Positions 43,801-56,331 of a stretch of DNA of 64,000 bases are shown here, piece after piece; within the stretch, counting starts at the first letter, position 1; every line of letters starts with the position of its first letter. Under the pieces are notes generated by a model, which was not told the origin of the DNA, did no database searches, and saw only the letters and a program-made list of their open reading frames with translations. The DNA is from Actinostola sp. cb2023 (lineage: Eukaryota > Cnidaria > Anthozoa > Actiniaria > Actinostolidae). A program made the position numbers and the translations under genes. Location of the stretch: assembly GCA_033675265.1 (NCBI GenBank), contig JAUJYZ010001110.1:400501-464500 (forward strand). The letters run 5' to 3'.

Positions 43801-46800
43801 TTTTACACTTACCGAGGCCTTGGTGATTGACTGCCCATCAACAAGACATTTAGCACCATTCGAGTTGGTGGTTCTTTTATAGAGACAAAAACATCAGTAA
43901 TCCTTACATATAAAAATACATGGGGAGGGGTGAGTGCTTATACAAAAATACATGGGGAGGGGTGAGTGCTTATACAAAAAAAAAAAGGGGAGGGGTGAGA
44001 CGGGGAATCCATCTGTTGTGTTCTAGGTTGTCTAGCCGTGGTTTGTGCACGCAAAGGATTTTGGTGCACTGATGCAGCTGTCGTGATCTGTACGGCACAT
44101 CTTTCTGTACCTGGATAAAGGAAGGAATGATAAGCCTACTGTTTTATGCTTTTAAACTTATTACTTCTTTTCAAACATGCTGAATATATTTCAAAATGCC
44201 TCAAAAGCAACGAGAAACCTTGCTGTTTCGATTGTCTTGAAATAATCCATCACTTACCTAAACAATCTGTGGATGCATTCTCCGCAGTAGTGATGCCCGC
44301 ACTCGGTCTGTAGTGGCTCTCTAAGGACTAGTGTGCATGAATTGCACAGGTATTTCTTGTGGCTAAAATAATCCATCACTTACCTAAACAATCTGTGGAT
44401 GCATTCGCCGCAGTAGTGATGCCCGCACTCGGTCTGTAGTGGCTCTCTAAGGACTAGTGTGCATGAATTGCACAGGTATTTCTTGTGGCTAAAATAATCC
44501 ATCACTTACCTAAACAATCTGTGGATGCATTCGCCGCAGTAGTGATGCCCGCACTCGGTCTGTAGTGGCTCTCTAAGGACTAGTGTGCATGAATTGCACA
44601 GGTATTTCTGTGTGGCTAAAATAATCCATCACTTACCTAAACAATCTGTGGATGCATTCTCCGCAGTAGCGATGCCCGCACTCGGTCTGTAGTGGCTCTC
44701 TAAGGACTAGTGTGCATGAATTGCACAGGTATTTCTTGTGGCTAAAATAATCCATCACTTACCTAAACAATCTGTGGATGCATTCGCCGCAGTAGTGATG
44801 CCCGCACTCGGTCTGTAGTGGCTCTCTAAGGACTAGTGTGCATGAATTGCACAGGTATTTCTTGTGGCTAAAATAATCCATCACTTACCTAAACAATCTG
44901 TGGATGCATTCTCCGCAGTAGTGATGCCCGCACTCGGTCTGTAGTGGCTCTCTAAGGACTAGTGTGCATGAATTGCACAGGTATTTGTTGTGGCTAAAAT
45001 AATCCATCACTTACCTAAACAATCTGTGGATGCATTCTCCGCAGTAGTGATGCCCGCACTCGGTCTGTAGTGGCTCTCTAAGGACTAGTGTGCATGAATT
45101 GCACAGGTATTTGTTGTGGCTAAAATAATCCATCACTTACCTAAACAATCTGTGGATGCATTCTCCGCAGTAGTGATGCCCGCACTCGGTCTGTAGTGGC
45201 TCTCTAAGGACTAGTGTGCATGAATTGCACAGGTATTTCTTGTGGCTAAAATAATCCATCACTTACCTAAACAATCTGTGGATGCATTCTCCGCAGTAGC
45301 GATGCCCGCACTCGGTCTGTAGTGGCTCTCTAAGGACTAGTGTGCATGAATTGCACAGGTATTTCTTGTGGCTAAAATAATCCATCACTTACCTAAACAA
45401 TCTGTGGATGCATTCTCCGCAGTAGTGATGCCCGCACTCGGTCTGTAGTGGCTCTCTAAGGACTAGTGTGCATGAATTGCACAGGTATTTCTTGTGGCTA
45501 AAATAATCCATCACTTACCTAAACAATCTGTGGATGCATTCTCCGCAGTAGTGATGCCCGCACTCGGTCTGTAGTGGCTCTCTAAGGACTAGTGTGCATG
45601 AATTGCACAGGTATTTCTTGTGGCTAAAATAATCCATCACTTACCTAAACAATCTGTGGATGCATTCGCCGCAGTAGTGATGCCCGCACTCGGTCTGTAG
45701 TGGCTCTCTAAGGACTAGTGTGCATGAATTGCACAGGTATTTCTTGTGGCTAAAATAATCCATCACTTACCTAAACAATCTGTGGATGCATTCTCCGCAG
45801 TAGTGATGCCCGCACTCGGTCTGTAGTGGCTCTCTAAGGACTAGTGTGCATGAATTGCACAGGTATTTCTTGTGGCTAAAATAATCCATCACTTACCTAA
45901 ACAATCTGTGGATGCATTCTCCACAGTAGTGATGCCCGCACTCGGTCTGTAGTGGCTCTCTAAGGACTAGTGTGCATGAATTGCACAGGTATTTGTTGTG
46001 GCTAAAATAATCCATCACTTACCTAAACAATCTGTGGATGCATTCGCCGCAGTAGTGATGCCCGCACTCGGTCTGTAGTGGCTCTCTAAGGACTAGTGTG
46101 CATGAATTGCACAGGTATTTGTTGTGGCTAAAATAATCCATCACTTACCTAAACAATCTGTGGATGCATTCTCCGCAGTAGTGATGCCCGCACTCGGTCT
46201 GTAGTGGCTCTCTAAGGACTAGTGTGCATGAATTGCACAGGTATTTGTTGTGGCTAAAATAATCCATCACTTACCTAAACAATCTGTGGATGCATTCTCC
46301 GCAGTAGTGATGCCCGCACTCGGTCTGTAGTGGCTCTCTAAGGACTAGTGTGCATGAATTGCACAGGTATTTGTTGTGGCTAAAATAATCCATCACTTAC
46401 CTAAACAATCTGTGGATGCATTCGCCGCAGTAGTGATGCCCGCACTCGGTCTGTAGTGGCTCTCTAAGGACTAGTGTGCATGAATTGCACAGGTATTTCT
46501 TGTGGCTAAAATAATCCATCACTTACCTAAACAATCTGTGGATGCATTCTCCGCAGTAGTGATGCCCGCACTCGGTCTGTAGTGGCTCTCTAAGGACTAG
46601 TGTGCATGAAATTGCACAGGTATTTGTTGTGGCTAAAATAATCCATCACTTACCTAAACAATCTGTGGATGCATTCGCCGCAGTAGTGATGCCCGCACTC
46701 GGTCTGTAGTGGCTCTCTAAGGACTAGTGTGCATGAATTGCACAGGTATTTGTTGTGGCTAAAATAATCCATCACTTACCTAAACAATCTGTGGATGCAT

Positions 46801-49800
46801 TCTCCGCAGTAGCGATGCCCGCACTCGGTCTGTAGTGGCTCTCTAAGGACTAGTGTGCATGAATTGCACAGGTATTTCTTGTGGCTAAAATAATCCATCA
46901 CTTACCTAAACAATCTGTGGATGCATTCTCCGCAGTAGCGATGCCCGCACTCGGTCTGTAGTGGCTCTCTAAGGACTAGTGTGCATGAATTGCACAGGTA
47001 TTTCTTGTGGCTAAAATAATCCATCACTTACCTAAACAATCTGTGGATGCATTCGCCGCAGTAGTGATGCCCGCACTCGGTCTGTAGTGGCTCTCTAAGG
47101 ACTAGTGTGCATGAATTGCACAGGTATTTCTTGTGGCTAAAATAATCCATCACTTACCTAAACAATCTGTGGATGCATTCTCCGCAGTAGTGATGCCCGC
47201 ACTCGGTCTGTAGTGGCTCTCTAAGGACTAGTGTGCATGAATTGCACAGGTATTTCTTGTGGCTAAAATAATCCATCACTTACCTAAACAATCTGTGGAT
47301 GCATTCTCCGCAGTAGTGATGCCCGCACTCGGTCTGTAGTGGCTCTCTAAGGACTAGTGTGCATGAATTGCACAGGTATTTGTTGTGGCTAAAATAATCC
47401 ATCACTTACCTAAACAATCTGTGGATGCATTCTCCGCAGTAGTGATGCCCGCACTCGGTCTGTAGTGGCTCTCTAAGGACTAGTGTGCATGAATTGCACA
47501 GGTATTTGTTGTGGCTAAAATAATCCATCACTTACCTAAACAATCTGTGGATGCATTCTCCGCAGTAGTGATGCCCGCACTCGGTCTGTAGTGGCTCTCT
47601 AAGGACTAGTGTGCATGAATTGCACAGGTATTTCTTGTGGCTAAAATAATCCATCACTTACCTAAACAATCTGTGGATGCATTCGCCGCAGTAGTGATGC
47701 CCGCACTCGGTCTGTAGTGGCTCTCTAAGGACTAGTGTGCATGAATTGCACAGGTATTTCTTGTGGCTAAAATAATCCATCACTTACCTAAACAATCTGT
47801 GGATGCATTCTCCGCAGTAGTGATGCCCGCACTCGGTCTGTAGTGGCTCTCTAAGGACTAGTGTGCATGAATTGCACAGGTATTTCTTGTGGCTAAAATA
47901 ATCCATCACTTACCTAAACAATCTGTGGATGCATTCTCCGCAGTAGCGATGCCCGCACTCGGTCTGTAGTGGCTCTCTAAGGACTAGTGTGCATGAATTG
48001 CACAGGTATTTCTTGTGGCTAAAATAATCCATCACTTACCTAAACAATCTGTGGATGCATTCTCCGCAGTAGCGATGCCCGCACTCGGTCTGTAGTGGCT
48101 CTCTAAGGACTAGTGTGCATGAATTGCACAGGTATTTCTTGTGGCTAAAATAATCCATCACTTACCTAAACAATCTGTGGATGCATTCTCCGCAGTAGTG
48201 ATGCCCGCACTCGGTCTGTAGTGGCTCTCTAAGGACTAGTGTGCATGAATTGCACAGGTATTTCTTGTGGCTAAAATAATCCATCACTTACCTAAACAAT
48301 CTGTGGATGCATTCTCCGCAGTAGCGATGCCCGCACTCGGTCTGTAGTGGCTCTCTAAGGACTAGTGTGCATGAATTGCACAGGTATTTCTTGTGGCTAA
48401 AATAATCCATCACTTACCTAAACAATCTGTGGATGCATTCTCCGCAGTAGCGATGCCCGCACTCGGTCTGTAGTGGCTCTCTCAGGACTAGTGTGCATGA
48501 ATTGCACAGGTATTTGTTGTGGCTAAAATAATCCATCACTTACCTAAACAATCTGTGGATGCATTCTCCGCAGTAGTGATGCCCGCACTCGGTCTGTAGT
48601 GGCTCTCTAAGGACTAGTGTGCATGAATTGCACAGGTATTTCTTGTGGCTAAAATAATCCATCACTTACCTAAACAATCTGTGGATGCATTCGCCGCAGT
48701 AGTGATGCCCGCACTCGGTCTGTAGTGGCTCTCTCAGGACTAGTGTGCATGAATTGCACAGGTATTTGTTGTGGCTAAAATAATCCATCACTTACCTAAA
48801 CAATCTGTGGATGCATTCTCCGCAGTAGTGATGCCCGCACTCGGTCTGTAGTGGCTCTCTAAGGACTAGTGTGCATGAATTGCACAGGTATTTCTTGTGG
48901 CTAAAATAATCCATCACTTACCTAAACAATCTGTGGATGCATTCGCCGCAGTAGTGATGCCCGCACTCGGTCTGTAGTGGCTCTCTCAGGACTAGTGTGC
49001 ATGAATTGCACAGGTATTTGTTGTGGCTAAAATAATCCATCACTTACCTAAACAATCTGTGGATGCATTCTCCGCAGTAGTGATGCCCGCACTCGGTCTG
49101 TAGTGGCTCTCTAAGGACTAGTGTGCATGAATTGCACAGGTATTTCTTGTGGCTGAAATAATCCATCACTTACCTAAACAATCTGTGGATGCATTCTCCG
49201 CAGTAGTGATGCCCGCACTCGGTCTGTAGTGGCTCTCTAAGGACTAGTGTGCATGAATTGCACAGATATTTCTTGTGGCTAAAATAATCCATCACTTACC
49301 TAAACAATCTGTGGATGCATTCTCCGCAGTAGTGATGCCCGCACTCGGTCTGTAGTGGCTCTCTAAGGACTAGTGTGCATGAATTGCACAGATATTTCTT
49401 GTGGCTAAAATAATCCATCACTTACCTAAACAATCTGTGGATGCATTCGCCGCAGTAGTGATGCCCGCACTCGGTCTGTAGTGGCTCTCTAAGGACTAGT
49501 GTGCATGAATTGCACAGGTATTTCTTGTGGCTGAAATAATCCATCACTTACCTAAACAATCTGTGGATGCATTCTCCGCAGTAGTGATGCCCGCACTCGG
49601 TCTGTAGTGGCTCTCTAAGGACTAGTGTGCATGAATTGCACAGGTATTTGTTGTGGCTAAAATAATCCATCACTTACCTAAACAATCTGTGGATGCATTC
49701 TCCGCAGTAGTGATGCCCGCACTCGGTCTGTAGTGGCTCTCTAAGGACTAGTGTGCATGAATTGCACAGATATTTCTTGTGGCTAAAATAATCCATCACT

Positions 49801-50201
49801 TACCTAAACAATCTGTGGATGCATTCTCCGCAGTAGTGATGCCCGCACTCGGTCTGTAGTGGCTCTCTAAGGACTAGTGTGCATGAATTGCACAGGTATT
49901 TCTTGTGGCTAAAATAATCCATCACTTACCTAAACAATCTGTGGATGCATTCTCCGCAGTAGTGATGCCCGCACTCGGTCTGTAGTGGCTCTCTAAGGAC
50001 TAGTGTGCATGAATTGCACAGGTATTTCTTGTGGCTAAAATAATCCATCACTTACCTAAACAATCTGTGGATGCATTCTCCGCAGTAGTGATGCCCGCAC
50101 TCGGTCTGTAGTGGCTCTCTAAGGACTAGTGTGCATGAATTGCACAGGTATTTCTTGTGGATATTCTTGGAGTCTCTTGTACTTAGTACGAATCCAGGCA
50201 T
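37851..50201 (-). CDS. TRAF-family adaptor / E3 ligase (RING, TRAF zinc fingers, coiled coil, MATH), 524 aa
   Basis: Seven exons in transcript order: 50201-50056, 43873-43813, 43102-42998, 40277-40113, 39770-39693, 39087-39010, 38792-37851 (TAG at 37853-37851). Phases match (2,0,0,0,0,0); total 1575 nt. The ATG at 50201 is the first after an in-frame TGA and starts MPGFVLSTRDSKN. The RING spans exons 1-2: C-x2-C, CGHHYCGEC, then KCLVD, with Asp in the last ligand position as in TRAF6. Exons 3-6 carry Cys/His-rich TRAF zinc fingers, and exon 7 a coiled coil (about 230-370) and a C-terminal MATH domain (about 375-520: YGYKMCARIYLNGDG, SLFFVLMRGDYDALL, MNVASGCPKF). The best resemblance is to TRAF2/TRAF3, cytoplasmic transducers of TNF-receptor-type signals. 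Intron 1 holds 46 further copies of the RING exon; intron 3 holds a LicD-type gene on the other strand. Confidence 0.9.
38821..38900. repeat. AT-rich AATA/AATAAATA repeat in TRAF intron 6
   Basis: Irregular AATAATAAATA units between exons 6 and 7. An inverted TACTTCATGTAGGA / TCCTACATGAAGTA pair follows (38919-38992). Confidence 0.8.
39467..39672. repeat. Interspersed repeat copy with internal triplication
   Basis: Third copy of the TGTGCTATCAAG family, in TRAF intron 5. Its end, TTCCTCACGAGACCGGAAATG plus about 35 bp, is repeated three times in tandem, stopping about 20 bp from exon 5. Confidence 0.65.
39799..39966. repeat. ~31-bp minisatellite in TRAF intron 4
   Basis: Five units of CTACCATGGGTGCCCTGGTC followed by CACCCACCCCAC, then a CACCC run. 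Confidence 0.92.
40790..40954. mobile_element. 165-bp foldback element
   Basis: Arms of about 62 bp starting ATACACCGATTCCGAACATG are near-perfect reverse complements (40790-40852 and 40892-40954). In TRAF intron 3, about 230 bp upstream of the LicD-type ATG. Non-coding. Confidence 0.75.
41181..42243 (+). pseudogene. LicD-type (fukutin-like) transferase, nested in a TRAF intron, with two frameshifts
   Basis: Frame 1 (41181-41879, 232 codons) begins MALRIRLASS with one membrane anchor (about residues 13-31, YVIAAIVVICVSLWLIL), so a type II Golgi/ER membrane protein. Near its end it has YFLVGGTVISLVRDNG and IPYDTDTDVAV, the LicD/FKTN nucleotidyl/phosphotransferase signature with its DxD motif. 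The sequence continues in a second frame from about 41876 (KVKAVLPELEKPGYVF) and in a third from about 42020 (AFYVIEDGMVVSIPQW) to a TGA at 42241-42243. Each shift is explained by one extra base, beside CTTTG and GGGCCCAGGG. Either the assembly has two indel errors or the copy is a recent pseudogene; otherwise the frame is conserved. It lies wholly inside TRAF intron 3 on the opposite strand. Confidence 0.75.
42271..42940. repeat. 16-bp minisatellite with an orientation switch
   Basis: About 40 units of GTAACGCTGTAACTTT. The first ~120 bp (42271-42390) are in the opposite orientation (AGCGTTACAAAGTTAC), so the array can fold on itself about a centre near 42395. Starts within 30 bp of the LicD-type stop codon. 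Confidence 0.95.
43157..43503. mobile_element. 347-bp TIR element in TRAF intron 2
   Basis: AGGGGTGGACCATTAGAAA and its reverse complement form the ends (43157 and 43503). A subterminal inverted GACCAATCTTAAAAA / TTTTTAAGATTGGTC pair also occurs. No transposase; hAT-like by its ends. Confidence 0.65.
43918..44000. repeat. Two-copy 31-bp direct repeat in TRAF intron 1
   Basis: ATACATGGGGAGGGGTGAGT plus about 11 bp, twice, followed by an A run and a third partial GGGGAGGGGTGAG. Confidence 0.85.
44241..50160 (-). repeat. 47 tandem 126-bp copies of the TRAF RING exon with its splice sites
   Basis: The unit is 126 bp: 105 nt matching TRAF exon 1 from CCACAAGAAATACC to CACAGATTGTTTAG, plus 21 nt reading GTAAGTGATGGATTATTTTAG in the minus direction, that is a donor and an acceptor-like end. 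The spacing between the first and last copy is 46 x 126 + 2 bp; the 2 bp are single-base insertions, one near 44608 and one near 46610. Copies differ at only a handful of sites. In frame the unit encodes KKYLCNSCTLVLREPLQTEC then GHHYCGECIHRLF. The copy nearest the ATG (50056-50160) is the true exon, with unique 5' flank. The copy at the other end runs into unique intron (TTTCAAGACAATCG) instead of the TTTTAG end. Confidence 0.95.
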
Positions 50202-50334
50202 GACTCCAGGCAATCAATACTTTAAAATGAAGACAAATGTAATTAGAATAACTGTGGGTTAGAGGGGAAAAACGACAAAGAAAACAACTAGAGTGATTTG
50301 ACATGGAAGTCAACTTTTGGTATTTTGAAAAACT

Positions 50335-50493
50335 GGTCGCTTAGGAGAGATGGTCGCTTAGGAGAGATGGTCGCTTAGGAGAGATGGTCGCTTAGGAGAG
50401 ATGGTCGCTTAGGAGAGGTGGTCGCTTAGGAGAGATGGTCGCTTAGGAGAGGTGGTCGCTTAGGAGAGGTGGTCGCTTAGGAGAGATGGTCGC
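50335..50493. repeat. 17-bp minisatellite 130 bp upstream of the TRAF ATG
   Basis: Nine to ten units of GGTCGCTTAGGAGAGAT with an A/G variant. It lies in the TRAF 5' flank or UTR, so it could affect expression; this is inference only. Confidence 0.93.
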
Positions 50494-52222
50494 GATCGGA
50501 GGTTCAACTGCAGTATTTAAAAAGAAACGCTATGGTCCGATTCAGTGCTGTTTACTTGTATACCGGACTGCTTTCAAACGATTCCTTTCCTTTCCTTTGC
50601 CGTTTTTAGACGGTTAGCTATGTGCGAGTATGTTTTCTATTTACTCGGGCCCAGGCCGCAGGCCGCCCGAGTTAGAAAATGCGGATTTCGGTAGTAGTAG
50701 TAGTAGTAGTAGTAGTAGTTTTGTTCGGCTCCAAAATGACGAGTATGCGAGGTATTTAATCGTATCCGGAGTTTCAAGATTACTCAGCAGATTTGAAAAG
50801 ATAAACGAGAAACAGGACTCAAGTAGATTTTGAATCTTAGTTTTGAAAGCAGCTGTAGATCTTCAAGCTATTAAAAGGTCAGGATTCTAGTTCATCGTTC
50901 AATGACTAGAAGTGGTAAAAGGACTATAGAAGCTCGCTTAAAATATTTTGTTTTTTAAACAAACCTGAGGCCGTTATCGGAACCATCTGACCTATGCAAC
51001 CTCAAGACGTATCATGTTCGTACTCACCGGACTAATAGTCTCCCTCGTCACTCAACTGTCACTGATTGTCATGACGTCAGAGAAATTATATTGTATTGAA
51101 GAAGATGTCCTTGTTTTATTCGACGTTCGAACCGTAACTCGAACCCGAACTCGATTCCAAACTCGACGTTTCGGGATCTGAAGCTAGAGAGGGGGCCTTT
51201 ACACAAACTCATCAAAATCAAATCAATTGAACTCAAAGTCAAAAGGTAATCAAATGAACTCAAAGGCAAATCAAATGAACTCGACACATACATGTATATA
51301 CATAGTCTCCCTCGTCACGCAACTGTCAGTCATTGTCAGGTCTCTCCTCGCGCAGCTGACATTGTCCTTGTTCTTCAACCAACTGGCATTCATTTTCAAG
51401 TACTTCCTCGAACAACTGACATTTTCCTTTTCACAATGCCCGAGTGAACGCTCATTGAGCGTCTTGTTATTTCATAAAGGACGACATAATTGATTTATGC
51501 TGACTCATCGATAGTAGCTTTTTCGCTGACACTCGCACAAAAACGTTCAAGCTTCGTGTAGAATATCAGCAAATATCGTACATTTTGACATGGCACTTCA
51601 CGGCTTCTACTGACTGTCAGTAGATATAACAAAATACTGACTATAAGTACAACTGACTAGCTAGAAGCAATACTAATGAACATTATTTGATACTCTATCT
51701 GCTCTATATACTCCATGTACTACTAAAATTACTTCTTCGGGTCCATGAAATGCAGTACAATTAGTAGTTAACAGTTTTGCCGGATTTCCGTCTTCAAAAG
51801 TTGCCCGGGTCACATTGTCAAGTTGTCTACTACTGCACACAACTACTACTCTACTTACATTGACAACAAGTTTCATGGAGCTTTCTTGAAATGAGTAAAA
51901 AGTCTGTCCTCGCAGTAACGAGCCGGCAAAGCGAGTGAAACTAGCCGAGTCAGGTGTATTTAAAAAAGAATTTGATGTGTAATTGCCGAAAATAAACCGG
52001 GAATTGTTTTGGAATTTGGAATTTTTGAATTAAAAAAAAAAACATTGCCGAGAATTTGCTCAATGCAATTAACCGGGAATTAAGGTCCAGATTTTTTTTG
52101 TGCTGAGCTGAAATCTTTTAGTGAAATCTATTTTTTACTATCGACTTGATTTACTATAATAATGTGCATAGAAATTCATGAATTCATCGATTAGTCATTC
52201 ATTTAACATATTGCGTGACAGT
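50494..52222. other. Upstream flank of TRAF; no gene supported
   Basis: Contains a (TAG)n run at about 50692-50719, and TAGTCTCCCTCGTCAC sequences near 51042 and 51304 that resemble the ends of the element at 15196. A minus-strand 67-codon frame at 51673-51876 has no recognised family. Promoter elements could not be assigned. Confidence 0.45.
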
Positions 52223-53250
<1,028 letters not shown>

Positions 53251-54875
53251 TAATCAGGGCTAGTATGTCAGTTCAATATATGATCTTCTACTCAGTAGAA
53301 AAACAAACCCGAACCAATTTGAAATTAAAATCTCGATGGTTAAAAGTCATTAAAAGTCATTGTAGATCTATTTTTCATTTCAAATGAAAACCACATTAAA
53401 GAAGGTAATATATTCCCGATGAATTCGCCTTTTGTACATTGTTTACGACATTTAAACTGAAATATGCATATTTATAAGGGGATTCCCCGAAATATCCACC
53501 ACTGTATTCTTCTCTCTAGAAATGCGTAGAAAGAGCTTTTTCGACCCTTGATTTTGTCCTTACTTGCGAACTGAGCGTCCATGACCATGATCAGGGAGAA
53601 AAATGTTTCAATATTCGCCATGACAAGGCTTGTGAAAGATACAAAAAAAATGTAAATAAACTGCGCGCGCTCTTATATCTGGAATGCACGAAGAGAATGT
53701 TTACAACGATCCATGTAGGACTATTAATGGCAGTATGGCCCTTAGTCGTTCGTTTACCGTTTATTTATTGTGTAAATGTTTTTTTTTTTTTTTTCATGGT
53801 TCCGAGCTTGTCGCTCAGTTCTGTTGTGTATTTGTTTACATCGGTCGGTAACCAAAACAATCTACGCACATATCGACGCAGTTGCTTGTTTGTTGTTTTC
53901 ATAACATCGATCGTTTCCAATATATATACGACATACTAAAACTATTCTCGTTGTCTTCCAGTTTATAATTTTAGATTTGCGCAGTGAAGACTACTCGGTG
54001 ATATAAATGTCGCCATCTAAACAGCTCATGCAAGAAATCGCTGGTTATTCCAAACCACTGTGTACGATTACAGCCGGCCTGTATTCTGCGTCAGTGTTTG
54101 AAACGTACATTTTTCGTTGCATTTAAACGTTGCAGCGAATGTGCTACGTAAGCATATGTTAGCGCAGTTAAGGTCTTTAGTACAAGCCCAGGTCGATGAG
54201 CGCTCGACTGCAGATGATCATGCTTCAGCTCAGGTGCAACGAGAACTAAGCTCAGGTCTCTTGGTAATATTGTACTGTGTACTGCGTGAGTATGAAGTTT
54301 ATTCGTTATTACCTTTGACGTATATGTTGCTGCAGGATCTTCCACCTTCCTTACAATCGAGCCCCGCAGTTTAATCACACGATTTGCAAGTTCTGACAAG
54401 TCGAAGAAATGGACCGTGAAATAGCAGGGAATCGCTCATAGGCACGGATGCATGTTAATACATAGCGACAAAGTTAGTTATAAACTAAGTCAAACCGAAA
54501 CGAAACTGAAACATGTACAGCTTCTGGGAAGCTAGCATTAGTTATTAGTTACCAAGCCCGCACATTGGCGTGAATCATATCAACAATTTTATAAATGTAA
54601 ATCAGATTCTAAATGTTATTCTAACAATCTTTTTGCCGCGTTGATCCTGGCTAAATGTATCATTGTAGAATGATACGCAGACGGCGCTACTATAGGATAC
54701 TTTGTAGGTGTTTTTCTCTTAGATTGTTTGCAATAAAAGAATGCGATGCTACGAATGCAGTAGAACTGAATATATGGATATATGACATATCAGTTGGATC
54801 AGGGGATTCCCCGTTCCCCGCACAGACGTCTCTCAACCAATCAGAATTGAGATAAATTTGATGTACTTCGAATGA
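53251..54875. other. No gene supported
   Basis: Short overlapping frames occur on both strands at 54091-54399 (102 codons minus, 85 plus), with no recognised domain and no splice partner. One or neither may be real. Otherwise AT-rich unique DNA. Confidence 0.4.
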
Positions 54876-55422
54876 GTAATGAGAGTACGAAATTTACATT
54901 TGAATCTAAAGAGATTCTTTGATCTGTGTTTCAGTTACATTTTATCGTGTTTACAATCGTATCCTGCACATCGGTCTTTCATATGGCATGTAGGTCATGT
55001 AGATGTTTGATTTATAGAATCAGCAATAAAGTACGAAAAAACAAATTTTGTCGACTTTTGTAAAAATATAATAAAAAATAATTTGTCTTTTTAATGCCAT
55101 TTCCCAAAATACTTTGTACATGATTGTTTTTTTCTCTTAGATTGATTGCAATAAAAGAATGCGATGCTTCGAATGCAGTAGAACTGAATAAAGGGATATA
55201 TGACGCATATTGATTAAAATTTATAATGGTAAGGAGAATCTCAGTCTTCATCACTGAGAGATCACGTTGCAGAGGGTAAAACATGGCATCGCTGAAATAT
55301 TCTATCAATCAAATATCTCTATGCGAAAGACTGATTCTATAAAATGAACGTGGAGGATTGTAAACGCGATAAAATAGAAATAACATTTTTAGATTCAAAT
55401 GTAAATTTCGTACTCTCGTTAC
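54876..55422. mobile_element. 547-bp element with 35-bp inverted termini
   Basis: GTAATGAGAGTACGAAATTT at the left and its near-perfect reverse complement at the right (GTAACGAGAG form). A ~50-bp segment (AATAAAAGAATGCGATGCT...) is present inside at 55150 and also just outside at 54734. Non-coding. Confidence 0.65.
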
Positions 55423-55464
55423 ATCACCAGTGCAAAGTAATGTAGTCTCCCTCGCAGATATTCA

Positions 55465-55633
55465 TCACGCAATAGTCACGGCCTTGATATATGTCGGTAG
55501 TCAAGCTAAAATTCTGAGAGGATAGACGAAGGACGATCCGAACTGTCTGACTATCATTATAAGAAATCTCACATCCTGAATATTTCTATGACTAGTTAAC
55601 AATAGTATTATTCCCCGAGGTGGAGGTGAGTAG
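55465..55633. repeat. Second copy of the 52223-52385 repeat
   Basis: Nearly identical over 165 bp (CACGCAATAGTCACGGCC ... GTGGAGGTGAGTAG). It follows directly after a TAGTCTCCCTCGCAG sequence. Confidence 0.8.
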
Positions 55634-56280
55634 ACATTGAGTAGACAATAATAGATTTACCTTATTTGGAAAGCTGTCGTGTAAAGCTTCACCGTGATTG
55701 GCTAGCAATGTCTAATTTGAATTTTAGGCGGGCAAAGATTCATACGCCATTCTATTTCACGTTGAACGTTGCAAGACAGAATAAGTGACTAGCTTTATTA
55801 GGAAAATAATCGACCATTTCTACTATGAAATGTCCTGGAATTGTTGAGGAACAGTTCATGTATTTGTTAGGATATGATTACGGCCAAAACCTGAAGCGAG
55901 GAACAAGGAATTACACTTCGTTTGCGAGGTAAGATCAGTTGACTCGAGTCGTTGGGGCCGCGAGAAAAACGAATCATATGCATTCTCTTGTGGCCCCAAC
56001 GACTCGAACGAACTTCAGCTGTTCTCCACGGAGTTTCGCGAAGAAGTAGGAGCTGTTTTAGTCTACTACTCGTGATCACTCGTGAGATCTGATAATATAA
56101 ACGAAACCGGCATATAAACGGTTGATTCATTCTTTACCTTGTACCTTTATCAAACTCTCTGTAACAAAACATGTAAGCTTATTGCCTGCGAAGCCAGTGT
56201 AAAAACATGGAAGTTATTCTTACAATCTGAATCTGATCAGTGATTTGGCCATTCTCTTTTCACTCGCAATATGACATTCT
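55634..56280. other. Non-coding stretch with a short hairpin
   Basis: TCGAGTCGTTGGGGCC (55944-55959) and its reverse complement (55992-56007) form a hairpin. No gene recognised. Confidence 0.5.
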
Positions 56281-56331
56281 TGTAAATCAGGAGCCGTCGT
56301 TATATCAAGGCAAGTGATCCTTGCCTTCTGG

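Noticed and set aside
44034..44110. Additional TRAF exon (YRKMCRTDHDSC...) between the RING array and exon 2
   Set aside because: It has an acceptor and some cysteines, but no donor before a stop and no resemblance to TRAF sequence; joining exon 1 directly to 43873 completes the RING.
44241..50160. CRISPR-like array (regular repeats, constant period)
   Set aside because: There are no variable spacers; the whole 126-bp unit is repeated and encodes a RING half-domain with eukaryotic splice sites.
54091..54399. 102-codon minus-strand gene
   Set aside because: An 85-codon frame overlaps on the other strand, no domain is recognisable and there is no supporting splice context.
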